Notes under the pieces: model-generated
What the model was told of the DNA's origin: nothing
Database searches by the model: none
What the model saw: only the letters and a program-made list of their open reading frames with translations
Assembly: GCA_028293285.1 (NCBI GenBank)
Contig: JAQGPC010000101.1
Span: 1-64,000, forward strand
Direction of reading: 5' to 3'
Length of the DNA stretch: 64,000 bases
Source: Pedosphaera sp.
Lineage (GTDB): Bacteria; Verrucomicrobiota; Verrucomicrobiia; Limisphaerales; Pedosphaeraceae
Position numbers and translations under genes: made by a program
Shown here: piece after piece, positions 56,083 to 64,000 of the stretch
How positions within the stretch are numbered: position 1 is the stretch's first letter
Layout of the letters: every line of letters starts with the position of its first letter

Positions 56083-58329
56083 ATGACCGTGCTCAACGTC
56101 AGACCAGAAATTAATCAAGGCATGGAAACCAAGCCGCATACGGCATGGCATGGATGGATAATTTACATCCTTTTGGCCCTGATCACCTTTTTTATTTTTT
56201 TACCCGCAGTCCGGTTTGATTTTGTTAAGTTGGACGATGCGGATTATGTCACTGAAAACGCCCGAGTGATTAGCGGAGTCAGTTGGGCAAACGTGAAGTG
56301 GGCATTCACGACTGGTTACGCCAGCAATTGGCATCCGCTGACCTGGCTTTCGCATATGGTTGATTGCCAGTTTTATGGATTAAAGCCCGCCGGACATCAC
56401 CTGACTAACCTCTTATTCCATGTTGCCAATACACTTTTGCTTTTTGGCCTCTTACGGCAATTAACCGGGGCAACCTGGCGCAGTGCCATGGTTGCAGCGC
56501 TCTTTGCCTGGCATCCTTTGCACGTCGAATCAGTGGCTTGGATATCTGAGCGCAAGGACATGCTAAGCACATTTTTTTGGTTATTAACCACGCTGGCTTA
56601 CGTCTGGTATGTCCGGCGTCCACATGCTTTTCGTTATGGATTGATGCTTCTTCTTTTTACGCTGGGCCTCTTATCCAAGCCAATGCTCGTTACCCTGCCC
56701 TTTGTTTTGCTGCTGCTGGATTACTGGCCACTAAAACGCATTGCAAATCAGGCGTTGCGAATCCCTGATTCCGGAACTATGAATGCAACTTCCACTAAAA
56801 TGTTAACTTTGGGAGCTTTGGTGATGGAAAAGCTTCCTATGTTTGTTCTGGTGATAATTTCATGCGTAGTAACTTTTATCGTGCAACAGCACAGCGATGC
56901 GGTCATTTCATTCAATGATCTCCCGCTTTTTGCGCGTGTGACCAACGCACTGGTTTCGTATTCGCGTTATATCGGCAAACTATTCTGGCCGCAACATCTG
57001 GGTATTTGCTATGTACATCCCGGCCACTGGTCTCTTTGGATTGTGGCTGGCGCATCTGCGTTTTTACTTGTCGTCTCTGAACTCTGCATTTCACGTGCGC
57101 GCCGCAGACCATACCTCCTTGTTGGCTGGCTGTGGTTTGGAGGCACGCTGGTGCCGGTCATCGGTTTAGCCCAAGTGGGATTGCAAGCCATGGCAGACCG
57201 CTATACTTATGTACCTTTAATTGGGATCTTCATTATTATTGCCTGGGGAGGTTTTGAGCTTTTAAAGAATTGGTCTTATCACAAATGGATTTTAGGCTTG
57301 TGTAGTGCAGGCGCGCTTATGGGTTGCCTTATATTGACTTCAATCCAACTGCAATATTGGAGAAATACTGAAATTCTTTGCAGACACGCCTTAGAAATCA
57401 CTTCTAGTAATCCGGTCGTGCAGGCACTGCTTGCCATGTCCCTGGATGACCAGAACAAAACCGAGGAGGCGATACTTCACTACAAGCTGGCCTTACGGAA
57501 CCAACCCGCGTTTTATGAAGTACATTACAATCTCGGACGAAATTTGGCACAACAAGGGAAATTGGAGGAAGCAGCAACGCACTATTTAGTGGTGTGCCAA
57601 GCACGTCCAGACTATTGGCTGGCACATCGCGACCTGGGTTTTGTGCTCACGAGACAAGGGAAATTGGAAGAGGCGATTGAACACTACCTGGCTGCTCTCA
57701 AGACCAAAACGAATTCTGCAGATACCTACAACGGCCTCGGGGTTGCTCTGAAATTGCAGGGCAAAATTGAAGAGTCCGTCGATCAATTTTCTGCAGCTTT
57801 GAAAATAGATCCTCATTTCGCGGAAGCACATTTCAATTTGGGCGATGCCCAGGCAGCACAAGGAAAACTGGATGACGCGATTGCTCATTACTCCGAAGCC
57901 CTCCGTCTTAAACCTAGTTATGCTGAAGCCCATGGCGGTTTGGGGTTGGCGCTGATGGGTCAAGGCAAAGTCAAAGAGGCGATTGCGCACTATCGCCAGG
58001 CATTGAAACTGGCACCCGACCTCGCCGAAGTTCTCAATAATCTGGCCTGGATACTGGCAACCAACTCTGATCCCGCTATTCGCAACGGGCCCGAAGCTGT
58101 GCAACTGGCGCAACGCGCCTGTAAATTGACTGACAATCAACAACCCTTACTGCTCGGAACTCTCGCTGCAGCACTGGCTGAAGGCGGGCGCTATTCAGAA
58201 GCCGTTGCAACCGCAACTAAAGCCCGCGAATTGGCAGTTGCCGCCAATCAAAATGAGATAGTCCAAAAGAATGAGCAATTAATTGAAATTTACCGCTCAG
58301 GAAAAGCCTATCATGAAGAATCTCGATAG
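56083..58329 (+). CDS. TMTC-like membrane protein with TPR repeats (paralog 2)
   Basis: 748 residues with the same plan as 35321-37693: an N-terminal GT-C-like membrane region of about ten helices (VRFDFVKLDDADYVTENARVISGVSWANVKWAFTTGYASNWHPLTWLSHMVDCQFYGLKPAGHHLTNLLFHVANTLLLFGLLRQLTGATWRSAMVAALFAWHPLHVESVAWISERKDMLSTFF), a loop insert, then about eight TPR repeats (AEAHFNLGDAQAAQGKLDDAIAHYSEALRLKPSY). Shared blocks are near identical with paralog 1, while the loop and TPR numbers differ. Protein O-glycosylation is suggested by architecture only. Confidence 0.8.
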   Translation: MTVLNVRPEINQGMETKPHTAWHGWIIYILLALITFFIFLPAVRFDFVKLDDADYVTENARVISGVSWANVKWAFTTGYASNWHPLTWLSHMVDCQFYGLKPAGHHLTNLLFHVANTLLLFGLLRQLTGATWRSAMVAALFAWHPLHVESVAWISERKDMLSTFFWLLTTLAYVWYVRRPHAFRYGLMLLLFTLGLLSKPMLVTLPFVLLLLDYWPLKRIANQALRIPDSGTMNATSTKMLTLGALVMEKLPMFVLVIISCVVTFIVQQHSDAVISFNDLPLFARVTNALVSYSRYIGKLFWPQHLGICYVHPGHWSLWIVAGASAFLLVVSELCISRARRRPYLLVGWLWFGGTLVPVIGLAQVGLQAMADRYTYVPLIGIFIIIAWGGFELLKNWSYHKWILGLCSAGALMGCLILTSIQLQYWRNTEILCRHALEITSSNPVVQALLAMSLDDQNKTEEAILHYKLALRNQPAFYEVHYNLGRNLAQQGKLEEAATHYLVVCQARPDYWLAHRDLGFVLTRQGKLEEAIEHYLAALKTKTNSADTYNGLGVALKLQGKIEESVDQFSAALKIDPHFAEAHFNLGDAQAAQGKLDDAIAHYSEALRLKPSYAEAHGGLGLALMGQGKVKEAIAHYRQALKLAPDLAEVLNNLAWILATNSDPAIRNGPEAVQLAQRACKLTDNQQPLLLGTLAAALAEGGRYSEAVATATKARELAVAANQNEIVQKNEQLIEIYRSGKAYHEESR

Positions 58330-58405
58330 TTAATTTACCAAGTTTTCTTTGAGCTTAGGAGACTCGCATTTCTCCTCGAATTCATGGCATGGAGCAAGAG
58401 TTGTT

Positions 58406-59230
58406 TCAGGGGACCTTCTTCTCGACTCGTCGCGCGAACCATAAGTCTGGGGCAGCAGCTGGATTCTGCGCCTGTCCCATAGGATCGGGATTATTGCCCC
58501 AGAATATATCTGGTGCCTTCAGTGGGATTAGTTCCCAATCATGGCGCAATCCTTCGCGATTATATGCCGGCCAATAGACAAAGGACACCTCCCGCCGTAA
58601 TACCGCAAAACGCGGCAGTGTTTTTGCATCATCTTCCACTCGGAAAGCAGTCATCCCGCCCCTAATCGGATTAGGCAGATAAAACATTAGTGGAATATCT
58701 TCATAGTTGATGAGGATTTCATCGGTTGAAGCGGCATTCTCCTTGAGCCAGTCGATGACCAGCCGGTTAGGATCGGGTTGATGGCCAAACACGGAGATAC
58801 ACAGCGTTTTCAACTCAGGCCGAATCAATATTCCGACTCTGGCCCATGCTGGCAGCTTGATCAGTATAAGTGGTGGGAGGCTCAGCAAGGGAGTAAAAAT
58901 GAGCACTAATGCGCCTGCCAACGCACTCATCCCTGCATTTGGGACGGATAACAGATTCGCGCCTCGCACAAAGACCCACGCAGCCAACATACAACCGACC
59001 GGCGTTGCCAGCACTACGTAGCGTAGGAATGATATTGGGGCCACAGTAGGCACCCAAAATAATAATCCGATAATAATACTACAGCCAATCAGAGTAAGCC
59101 GCCGCTCAACCACCTGAAGTTTATTCCAACGCCATATGAGCAAGCCTGTTGCAGCAATAATAACCAGCACGGGAACAACGTATTGATTGATATTAAAGAG
59201 ATTATTTGAAAAACGTTGCCCCCATGTTCC
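58406..59230 (-). pseudogene. Truncated multi-pass membrane glycosyltransferase
   Basis: The track starts at a GTG (59170), but the same frame is coding further upstream (GTWGQRFSNNLFNINQYVVPVLVIIAATG) exactly to the edge of the insertion sequence. What remains is the last four membrane helices (LTLIGCSIIIGLLFWVPTVAPI, FLRYVVLATPVGCMLAAWVFV, ALAGALVLIFTPLLSLPPLILI) and a C-terminal soluble domain (DWLKENAASTDEILINYEDIPLMFYLPN). The layout fits a PMT/ArnT-like GT-C enzyme. The catalytic N-terminus is gone, and the DNA right of the IS does not continue it. Confidence 0.65.
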
Positions 59231-60522
59231 CAGGGCAGACGCATTTAAATCTTTGTGAAGAACTGCGGCGTAAGTGCGACAATTTGGCGCTGTACTTTTG
59301 TGGACCTGTGATTAAATAAGAAGGGATGCAAAAGCATCCTGAAGGACAAACAAACCAGCTGGCAACAAGTAGTCTGGTGGCGCATCTTGCCCGGGTGCCG
59401 GACCCGCGGATCAACCGCAATAAAGACCATGACTTGGTGGACATCCTCGTGATTGCCGTCTGCACGTTGTTGTGCGCGGGAGAGACGTTCAACGACATGG
59501 ATGATTTTGGCCAAGCCAAGCACGCTTGGTTTAAGACCTTCCTCAAACTGCGCAATGGCATTCCCTCGCATGACACTTTCAACCGCGTCTTCGCGGCTTT
59601 GGACCCCGCGCATTTTCTGGATTGTTTTCTGGGTTGGACGCAGAGCGTGCGCGAGGCGGTGGCGCAGGAAGTTGTCGCGCTGGACGGCAAAGCATTGCGG
59701 CGGGCATTGAACCGGGATCAGAGCGTTAAAATACGTGGTCAGCGCCTGGGCGGAAAGCAACGGGCTGGTGCTGGGCCAGTTGAAGGTGGCGGACAAGAGC
59801 AACGAAATCACCGCCGTGCCCGAACTGCTGCGCGTGCTGGAGTTGAGCGGTTGCATTGTGACCCTCGACACGGATGGGCTGCCAGAAGCAGATCGCCAAA
59901 GAGATTGTGGAGGCCGATGCCGACTATGTGCTGGCGCTCAAAGGCAATCAGGAACGGGTGCATGAGGAAATGAAAACCTTTTTGGATCAAACGGTCGCGG
60001 AAATCCAAATCCGCGCCCGCCGGGAGCCAAACTGTCCGGAGCAGCGGCCAGGCTGGCCTGCCTGGAGACGGTGGACAAGGACCACGGACGCTTTGAAATC
60101 CGCCGCTATTATCAGAGCACCGAACTGGCTTGGTTTGCCGACCAGGCAAAATGGGAGGGGCTCCAGTCCGTGGGCCTGGTCGAATCGGTCCGCACAGTGG
60201 CGGGCAAGACCACGGTCGAACGCCGCTACTATCTGTCGAGCCTGCCCCTGGGAGTGGCGACCTTTGCCCGCGCCGTGCGCGGCCGCCATTGGGGTGTTGA
60301 AAACAAACTCCACTGGGTCATGGAGGTTTGCTTCCGCGAGGACCAAAGCCGCGCCCGCACGGGCTACGCAGCGGAAAACCTCGCCACCTTGCGCCGTCTC
60401 GCGCTCAACATGCTTAAACGGGAGAAAACCAAAAAGCGCGGCATCCGAGGCAAACAACTCAACGCCAGCTGGGACCATCCCTATTTGCTCCGCTTACTAG
60501 GAATTTAAATGCGTCTGCCCTG
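59231..60522 (+). mobile_element. ISAs1-like insertion sequence, degraded
   Basis: 1292 bases with perfect 20-bp terminal inverted repeats: CAGGGCAGACGCATTTAAAT at 59231-59250 and its exact reverse complement at 60503-60522. It holds one transposase gene with several frameshifts. Flanks (CCCATGTTCC left, AAAAAGGACC right) show no target-site duplication, and the left flank is a gene interior with no continuation on the right, so flanking DNA was lost or rearranged after insertion. Confidence 0.85.
59326..60508 (+). pseudogene. ISAs1-family transposase, frameshifted
   Basis: The DDE transposase is readable across three frames: QTNQLATSSLVAHLARVPDPRINRNKDHDLVDILVIAVCTLLCAGETFNDMDDFG (from 59326), VVSAWAESNGLVLGQLKVADKSNEITAVPELLRVLELSGCIVTLDT (frame 2, about 59735), GCQKQIAKEIVEADADYVLALKGNQERVHEEMKTFLDQ (frame 3, about 59874), then KDHGRFEIRRYYQSTELAWF...RGRHWGVENKLHWVMEVCFREDQSRAR (from about 60071). 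At least three frameshifts are needed, so it is inactive. The HWGVEN block with its Glu is the usual C-terminal catalytic part. Confidence 0.85.
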
Positions 60523-60541
60523 AAAAAGGACCGGCCAGACA

Positions 60542-60570
60542 TTGACATACCTTTCAACAGTATGTTAGCT
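60542..60570 (+). promoter_or_regulatory. Possible promoter of HNH gene
   Basis: TTGACA (60542-60547), 17 bases, then TTAGCT. The -35 is perfect, the -10 weak. It lies 20 bases outside the IS end. Confidence 0.35.
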
Positions 60571-60590
60571 TGCGCCCCAACACGCTGGTT

Positions 60591-61214
60591 ATGAATTCAT
60601 TTCTAAACCAACATGTGCTGGTGCTCAACCGATTGTGGCAAGCGGTGAACATCTGCACTGCCCGGCGAGCCCTCACCTTGCTATTTGAAGGGCATGCCCA
60701 GGTTGTCCTTGATGCGGAAGATGGTTCATTCCAAACCTTTAGCTTCAGTCAATGGCAGGATTTTTCAGAGCAACAACCACATCCGGAGAGCATTCACACC
60801 ATTTCCTTCAAGATTCGCGTTCCAAGGGTTATTTTGCTGGTAATGTTTGACAGGTTGCCGAAGAAGGAAGTTAAGTTCACCCGCCACAACATTTTCGAAC
60901 GAGACAACAATACTTGTCAGTTTTGCGGCAAGGTATTTGATCGCAAGGATCTTAATCTCGACCATGTCATTCCCCGGGATCGTGGCGGCCCCACCACATG
61001 GGAAAATATTGTCTGCTCTTGCATTCCTTGTAATACACGCAAGGCAAATCATACTCCGCAGGAAGCGGGAATGCATCTCATTCGCAAGCCCAAACGCCCC
61101 AAATGGCGGCCGTTTGTACAAATCAATTTGGGACTGCATCATCACGACAGTTGGAAACATTTTCTGGATCTTGCTTATTGGAATGTCGAGCTTGGTGAAG
61201 ATGTCCAGAAGTGA
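60591..61214 (+). CDS. HNH endonuclease-family protein
   Basis: 207 residues from ATG 60591 (MNSFLNQHVLVLNRLWQAVNICTARRALTLLFEGHAQVVL); the TTG at 60570 is unlikely. The HNH nuclease fold follows: RHNIFERDNNTCQFCGKVFDRKDLNLDHVIPRDRGGPTTWENIVCSCIPCNTRKANHTPQEAGM, with two CxxC zinc pairs, DH, N and C-x-x-C-N. This family, present across cyanobacteria, planctomycetes and Verrucomicrobia as a single conserved gene, has no known cellular role. It is not linked to a modification enzyme here. Confidence 0.88.
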   Translation: MNSFLNQHVLVLNRLWQAVNICTARRALTLLFEGHAQVVLDAEDGSFQTFSFSQWQDFSEQQPHPESIHTISFKIRVPRVILLVMFDRLPKKEVKFTRHNIFERDNNTCQFCGKVFDRKDLNLDHVIPRDRGGPTTWENIVCSCIPCNTRKANHTPQEAGMHLIRKPKRPKWRPFVQINLGLHHHDSWKHFLDLAYWNVELGEDVQK

Positions 61215-61264
61215 TAACGAGCAGAAAGCTGTCCGGTTCAGAATTGTTCACGGAAGAAAGGAGC

Positions 61265-61645
61265 CTACGAGTTTACGCCCTTATTTGTCGCACTACGGGC
61301 TGCTTCGATTAATTCCCAAAATTTGGGATTTTTCTGGAGCGCCTCATCTTCCTGGAGCTTCAACCCGGACCGGAAATAAAAATCCTTCAGTGTGTGCCGG
61401 CTGAGAATCCGGTGCACAACCAAACCAAGGTCATGGCGTTCAAAATAGACCCGGTAGTCCCCCACCCGGAACCGGTGCAAGATCCGGCCTGCACGCTCCA
61501 GCTTGCCAAATTCGTCCAGCTCAGTATTCATAACCTGTTGTGGCAGGCCCCTGAATTCTCCCAGGATATTAAGTTGTAACTCCTTGGGCATATGGGCGAG
61601 TTCCGCCGCACTAGTTGGATTAAAAATAATTTGGAACGGGCGCAT
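61265..61645 (-). CDS. RelE/ParE-like toxin, orphan
   Basis: 126 residues from ATG 61645 (MRPFQIIFNPTSAAELAHMPKELQLNILGEF); the longer frame from 61681 enters the tRNA gene. The body has the RelE/ParE pattern ELDEFGKLERAGRILHRFRVGDYRVYFERHDLGLVVHRILSRHTLKDFYFRSG, the two-strand core with Arg/Tyr and a late Arg-x-x-Tyr-x-x. No antitoxin gene is adjacent on either side. It starts 12 bases after the tRNA-Glu CCA and is on the same strand, so it may be transcribed from the tRNA promoter. Confidence 0.7.
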   Translation of the reverse strand: MRPFQIIFNPTSAAELAHMPKELQLNILGEFRGLPQQVMNTELDEFGKLERAGRILHRFRVGDYRVYFERHDLGLVVHRILSRHTLKDFYFRSGLKLQEDEALQKNPKFWELIEAARSATNKGVNS

Positions 61646-61657
61646 GCTGCTTAAAAT

Positions 61658-61732
61658 TGGTAGCGCGTACGGGAATCGCACCCGTCTTTCAGCCTTGAGA
61701 GGGCCGTGTCCTAACTGATAGACGAACGCGCC
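61658..61732 (-). tRNA. tRNA-Glu (CTC)
   Basis: On the minus strand GGCGCGTTCGTCTATCAGTTAGGACA... folds completely: acceptor GGCGCGT/ACGCGCT (first pair G-U), D-arm like other tRNA-Glu, anticodon stem CGGCC/GGCTG with loop CTCTCAA (anticodon CTC), T-arm ACGGGTGCGATTCCCGT. Body 61661-61732, CCA encoded at 61658-61660. Confidence 0.93.
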
Positions 61733-61786
61733 ACACCGATTACACCAAGATGATTAGCAGTAAAGTCTGGCATGTCAATCCTGGTA

Positions 61787-61813
61787 CAAAAAAAAGCCGC
61801 CCTTTCGGGCGGC
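61787..61813 (-). terminator. Terminator of PEP-CTERM gene
   Basis: GCCGCCC-TTTC-GGGCGGC with nine A on the plus-strand left side, i.e. T9 in the minus-strand RNA, 19 bases after the PEP-CTERM stop. Confidence 0.85.
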
Positions 61814-61832
61814 CTGAATAAAATACACTAGC

Positions 61833-62453
61833 TTACTTGCGACGGCGGAAGAGCAGCAATGCTGCAGCACCGAGGCCGCCCAGAGCAATCGTAGAAGGCT
61901 CAGGAACTGGCGAGATGGTCAGACCGGTGAAGGCTGTGCCCAAAGTGCTGGCCGGCGTTTCAGGAGGTGAACCAGCGCCGCCAGTATGGGCGCTGAACAT
62001 GGTTGACACTCCAATGTAGCCAGTACCAGCGGCATAGGCAGCTTCATAGCTCGCGAAGTTACCCGACCAACCTCTTACCTGGAATACTGCATCTCCACTG
62101 GGAGGAGTGCCGTTGCCCGTAACCCAGAGTGCAGTGCCGCCACTAAACCGTCCAGGCAAAGCTGGGCTTAAGCCGCCTACAGAAGTTGTGCCAGTACCGG
62201 TAGCCGCAATCACAACCAGCTGGGCTTCGGTTGAGCCAGTTATGCCCCAATAAAGAGCGACATGAAAGAATGTTGACGCCGCAAGTCCCGTATGACCCTG
62301 GAGATCATTCGTTCTTACGAGGTCGGTGTTATAAGGTGTCGCAGGCGTCGTGTTAGTATTCTGAACGCCGTTGGCGAACTTAATTGTTCCTTGAGCAAAA
62401 ACACTGGCGCTTAAGCCAACTGTCAAGGCTGCTAATAGTATTGCTTTTTTCAT
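61833..62453 (-). CDS. PEP-CTERM sorting-domain protein
   Basis: 206 residues: signal peptide (about 1-20, ending SVFAQ), a 155-residue secreted domain without recognised family, and a C-terminal PEP-CTERM signal VPEPSTIALGGLGAAALLLFRRRK (motif, helix, basic tail). Such proteins are processed by exosortase and linked to extracellular polysaccharide. It starts 23 bases after the stop of the 221-residue secreted gene and ends at a strong terminator, so the two form an operon. Confidence 0.85.
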   Translation of the reverse strand: MKKAILLAALTVGLSASVFAQGTIKFANGVQNTNTTPATPYNTDLVRTNDLQGHTGLAASTFFHVALYWGITGSTEAQLVVIAATGTGTTSVGGLSPALPGRFSGGTALWVTGNGTPPSGDAVFQVRGWSGNFASYEAAYAAGTGYIGVSTMFSAHTGGAGSPPETPASTLGTAFTGLTISPVPEPSTIALGGLGAAALLLFRRRK

Positions 62454-62476
62454 ATTTTGTAGGTTTGAGATTTATA

Positions 62477-63142
62477 TTACTGGACGTTGAAAGTACGAGT
62501 CCATTTATAGCTGGACGATGTCAGGATGAAGAATGATTCACCAACTGCCAAGACCGGTTCAGTTCCACCATCCCAGAACTCAGCACCAGCAGGAACCGTC
62601 GGCGAAGCGTAGTAGGTGTTAAGGGAGTATTGCCCGTTAGCGAAGGTGTAAACAGTATCCTGATCCTTCACCTGCATACCCAAGGAACTAATCAAGCCAC
62701 CACCCTGAGGCACTTGCGAAGCCTTGATTGAGAAACCATTGGGAATACTGTTGGTCAAATTACCCTGAAGAACTTCACCCGTGAAGGTCAAGGTTTGCGC
62801 GCCAGGACTGTAAATAAAGAAGCCTTCGCCAGGATTAAGAGTCACTGGACCATCCCAAATATTTGCGCCCTGAGCAATGAAAGTAGCGACGGCGCTGTAA
62901 CTATGAGACGCGTTATCGTATTGGTAGACCGTGGTACCATCCAGACAATTGGTCCCGATTGTCGATTCAAGGCTATTACCACTTGCGACATTCAAAGGAT
63001 TTTGAATCAGGCTAAACCCGTTTGCGACTGGAACGTTAACATAACCAACTACGTTCAGTGAGTAAACGTTCGATTGCGCCATGGAGGTGGCGACACCTGC
63101 TGCGGCTAAGGCAGCTGTTACGAGCAATGTTTTTGTTCTCAT
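62477..63142 (-). CDS. Small secreted protein of a Verrucomicrobia-type family
   Basis: 221 residues with a signal peptide (about 1-22, ending TSMAQS). The mature start SNVYSLNVVGYVNVPVANGFSLIQNPLNVASGNSLESTI is typical of a family common in Verrucomicrobia with repeats of VVGYVNV...G...NPL, and later GFSIKASQVPQGGGLISSLGM...FWDGG..PVLAVGESFFILTSSSYKWTRTF mirrors it, so the chain is two related halves (WDGPVTLNPGEGFFIYSP / WDGGTEPVLAVGESFFILT). Function unknown. It has a good promoter upstream. Confidence 0.75.
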   Translation of the reverse strand: MRTKTLLVTAALAAAGVATSMAQSNVYSLNVVGYVNVPVANGFSLIQNPLNVASGNSLESTIGTNCLDGTTVYQYDNASHSYSAVATFIAQGANIWDGPVTLNPGEGFFIYSPGAQTLTFTGEVLQGNLTNSIPNGFSIKASQVPQGGGLISSLGMQVKDQDTVYTFANGQYSLNTYYASPTVPAGAEFWDGGTEPVLAVGESFFILTSSSYKWTRTFNVQ

Positions 63143-63172
63143 TTTGTTTGTTGTTGTTCCGTGTGTGGACGC

Positions 63173-63201
63173 AATATCCCAAAATCGATACTTTATGTCA
63201 A
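63173..63201 (-). promoter_or_regulatory. Promoter of the secreted-protein operon
   Basis: On the minus strand: TTGACA (63196-63201), 17-base spacer, GATATT (63173-63178), 31 bases before the ATG at 63142. Confidence 0.6.
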
Positions 63202-63354
63202 CAGTTTTCTAAGTTTTTTTTGAACGTCTAAAACCAAACTGTTTCTACAACACATTTCACTCATTTCAGGTACGCATTTGGCCATAACTTGAGCAATCTG
63301 GCTGCCAACTTATTAACAAAAGCTCTAAGCTTAATACAACTTTTTTCTCGATTA

Positions 63355-64000
63355 CTACTGAGTAATAACGATTTTTAATGAATCAGGGCGCGGTTTTGCT
63401 GCCAATTCGACTGCTTTAGCAGTATGCTCCAAGTGGAATTGATGAGTAACCAGCCTTCTTACATCAAGCTTTCGAGAAAAAACAAGGCTGGCGACTTGTT
63501 TCTGAAGCGTAAAATCCGATGAATAGCTGCCCATGATGTCCTTTTCATCGACACATATAGTGGAAGGATCTATTTCCAGCCGATCACCACGCTTAGTGTG
63601 GGCAAAAAGCAACACTTGGCCTCCTCCTCTTAATAATTGTTGAGCCTGAATTACTGCAGTATTTGAAGGAACAGCAATGATTGCGGCATCCAGCCCCCTG
63701 TTTGACGTTATTTTAAGCACTTTTTCAGCAAAATCAGGTTCGTCCGCCTTAACTACCCATTTTGCACCCCATTTAAGGGCCAATTTCAATCGTGGCACTA
63801 ATAAATCACTGGCGACTACGTTCGCCCCCTGTAAAGCCAATATTCGAGTAAACATGAGGCCAATTGGCCCCTGGCCAGCTACTAAAACCGTATCTCCTCG
63901 TAATAATGGAAGTTTTTTCACTGCTTTAAGCACGGTATTTACTGGTTCCTGCATGGCACCTTCGACAAAAGTGTTCCGCTTGGGGATTTTAACCACCCCG
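63355..64000 (-). CDS. Zinc-type alcohol dehydrogenase (threonine/sorbitol dehydrogenase-like), C-terminal part
   Basis: The frame is open to the edge of the window; the 'M' at 63996 is a GTG in the interior (KIPKRNTFVEGAMQEPVNTVLKAVKKL), so the start lies outside. The Rossmann coenzyme-binding domain is clear: GDTVLVAGQGPIGLMFTRILALQGANVVASDLLVPRLKLALKWGA (GxGxxG and the acidic residue of SD for NAD), then VSSNTAVIQAQQLLRGGGQVLLFAHTKRG-like text. The catalytic zinc site is in the missing part. It resembles medium-chain dehydrogenases acting on polyols or L-threonine; exact substrate unclear. Confidence 0.85.
   Translation of the reverse strand, partial: GVVKIPKRNTFVEGAMQEPVNTVLKAVKKLPLLRGDTVLVAGQGPIGLMFTRILALQGANVVASDLLVPRLKLALKWGAKWVVKADEPDFAEKVLKITSNRGLDAAIIAVPSNTAVIQAQQLLRGGGQVLLFAHTKRGDRLEIDPSTICVDEKDIMGSYSSDFTLQKQVASLVFSRKLDVRRLVTHQFHLEHTAKAVELAAKPRPDSLKIVITQ

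Noticed and set aside
60591-61645. HNH gene plus RelE-like gene as a defence or restriction system
   Set aside because: The two are on opposite strands, there is no methyltransferase or antitoxin, and this HNH family is a conserved single gene in many bacteria.
61837-62019. Plus-strand ORF antisense to the PEP-CTERM gene
   Set aside because: Shadow frame; the minus-strand product has signal peptide and sorting signal.

Overview
The window looks like chromosomal DNA from a soil-type member of the Verrucomicrobiota, probably near Pedosphaera/Limisphaerales. This is inferred from gene style, not from a marker tree. The support is a PEP-CTERM protein ending in VPEPSTIALGG...RRRK, an H-X9-DG-type prepilin-like protein, large secreted LamG/PA14/Calx-beta/Ig proteins, XylR-type LacI/AraC fusion regulators, TMTC-like TPR membrane proteins, and intergenic DNA rich in small palindromic repeats. 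Core genes present are rpsB, tsf, pyrH, mutM, mobA, tRNA-Asn(GTT) and tRNA-Glu(CTC).

Layout. 0-5.4 kb: end of a secreted beta-repeat protein, then a carbohydrate island (SGNH hydrolase, cupin-AraC regulator, GH95 fucosidase-like enzyme). 5.4-8.0 kb: a redox-stress cluster marR-azoR-doxX-pirin with a matching 17-bp motif in front of marR and azoR. 8.1-17 kb: three minus-strand secreted/surface genes (PQQ-type propeller protein, a 1790-residue adhesin-like protein, a prepilin-like protein) that share an unrecognised domain. 17.4-24 kb: a decaying region with a XylR-type regulator, a GH38 alpha-mannosidase pseudogene broken by a 105-bp inverted-repeat element and cut off at a sharp head-to-head junction (about 22,090) with an N-terminally truncated LamG protein, and a small remnant at 18.6 kb. 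24.3-32.1 kb: FkbM methyltransferase, a 192-bp element with imperfect terminal inverted repeats, a group of small membrane proteins, a SYLF protein and a large HpnN-like RND transporter.

32.2-41.8 kb: tRNA-Asn, mutM, a phosphoribosyltransferase, pyrH, then on the opposite strand a TMTC-like TPR protein and a family 9 glycosyltransferase, then tsf, rpsB and mobA. The usual rpsB-tsf-pyrH order is kept on one strand but is split by the two plus-strand genes. 42-46.6 kb: diheme cytochrome c peroxidase, small DUF4259-type genes, and an ECF sigma / anti-sigma / secreted-protein operon. 46.6-47.85 kb is gene-free and repeat-rich. 47.85-58.3 kb: trypsin-like protease, a large secreted protein of unknown function, FG-GAP propeller protein, YjbQ, a coiled-coil/TPR protein and a second TMTC-like TPR protein.

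58.4-64 kb: a truncated membrane glycosyltransferase ending exactly at a 1.29-kb insertion sequence (ISAs1-like, perfect 20-bp terminal inverted repeats, transposase with several frameshifts), an HNH endonuclease, an orphan RelE/ParE-like toxin next to tRNA-Glu, two small secreted proteins (one PEP-CTERM), and the end of a zinc-type alcohol dehydrogenase running off the edge. No CRISPR array, rRNA, prophage or complete defence system was seen. The most informative signals are the rearrangement scars, the small non-coding mobile-element candidates, the shared MarR-type motif and the unrecognised domain shared by two neighbouring secreted proteins.
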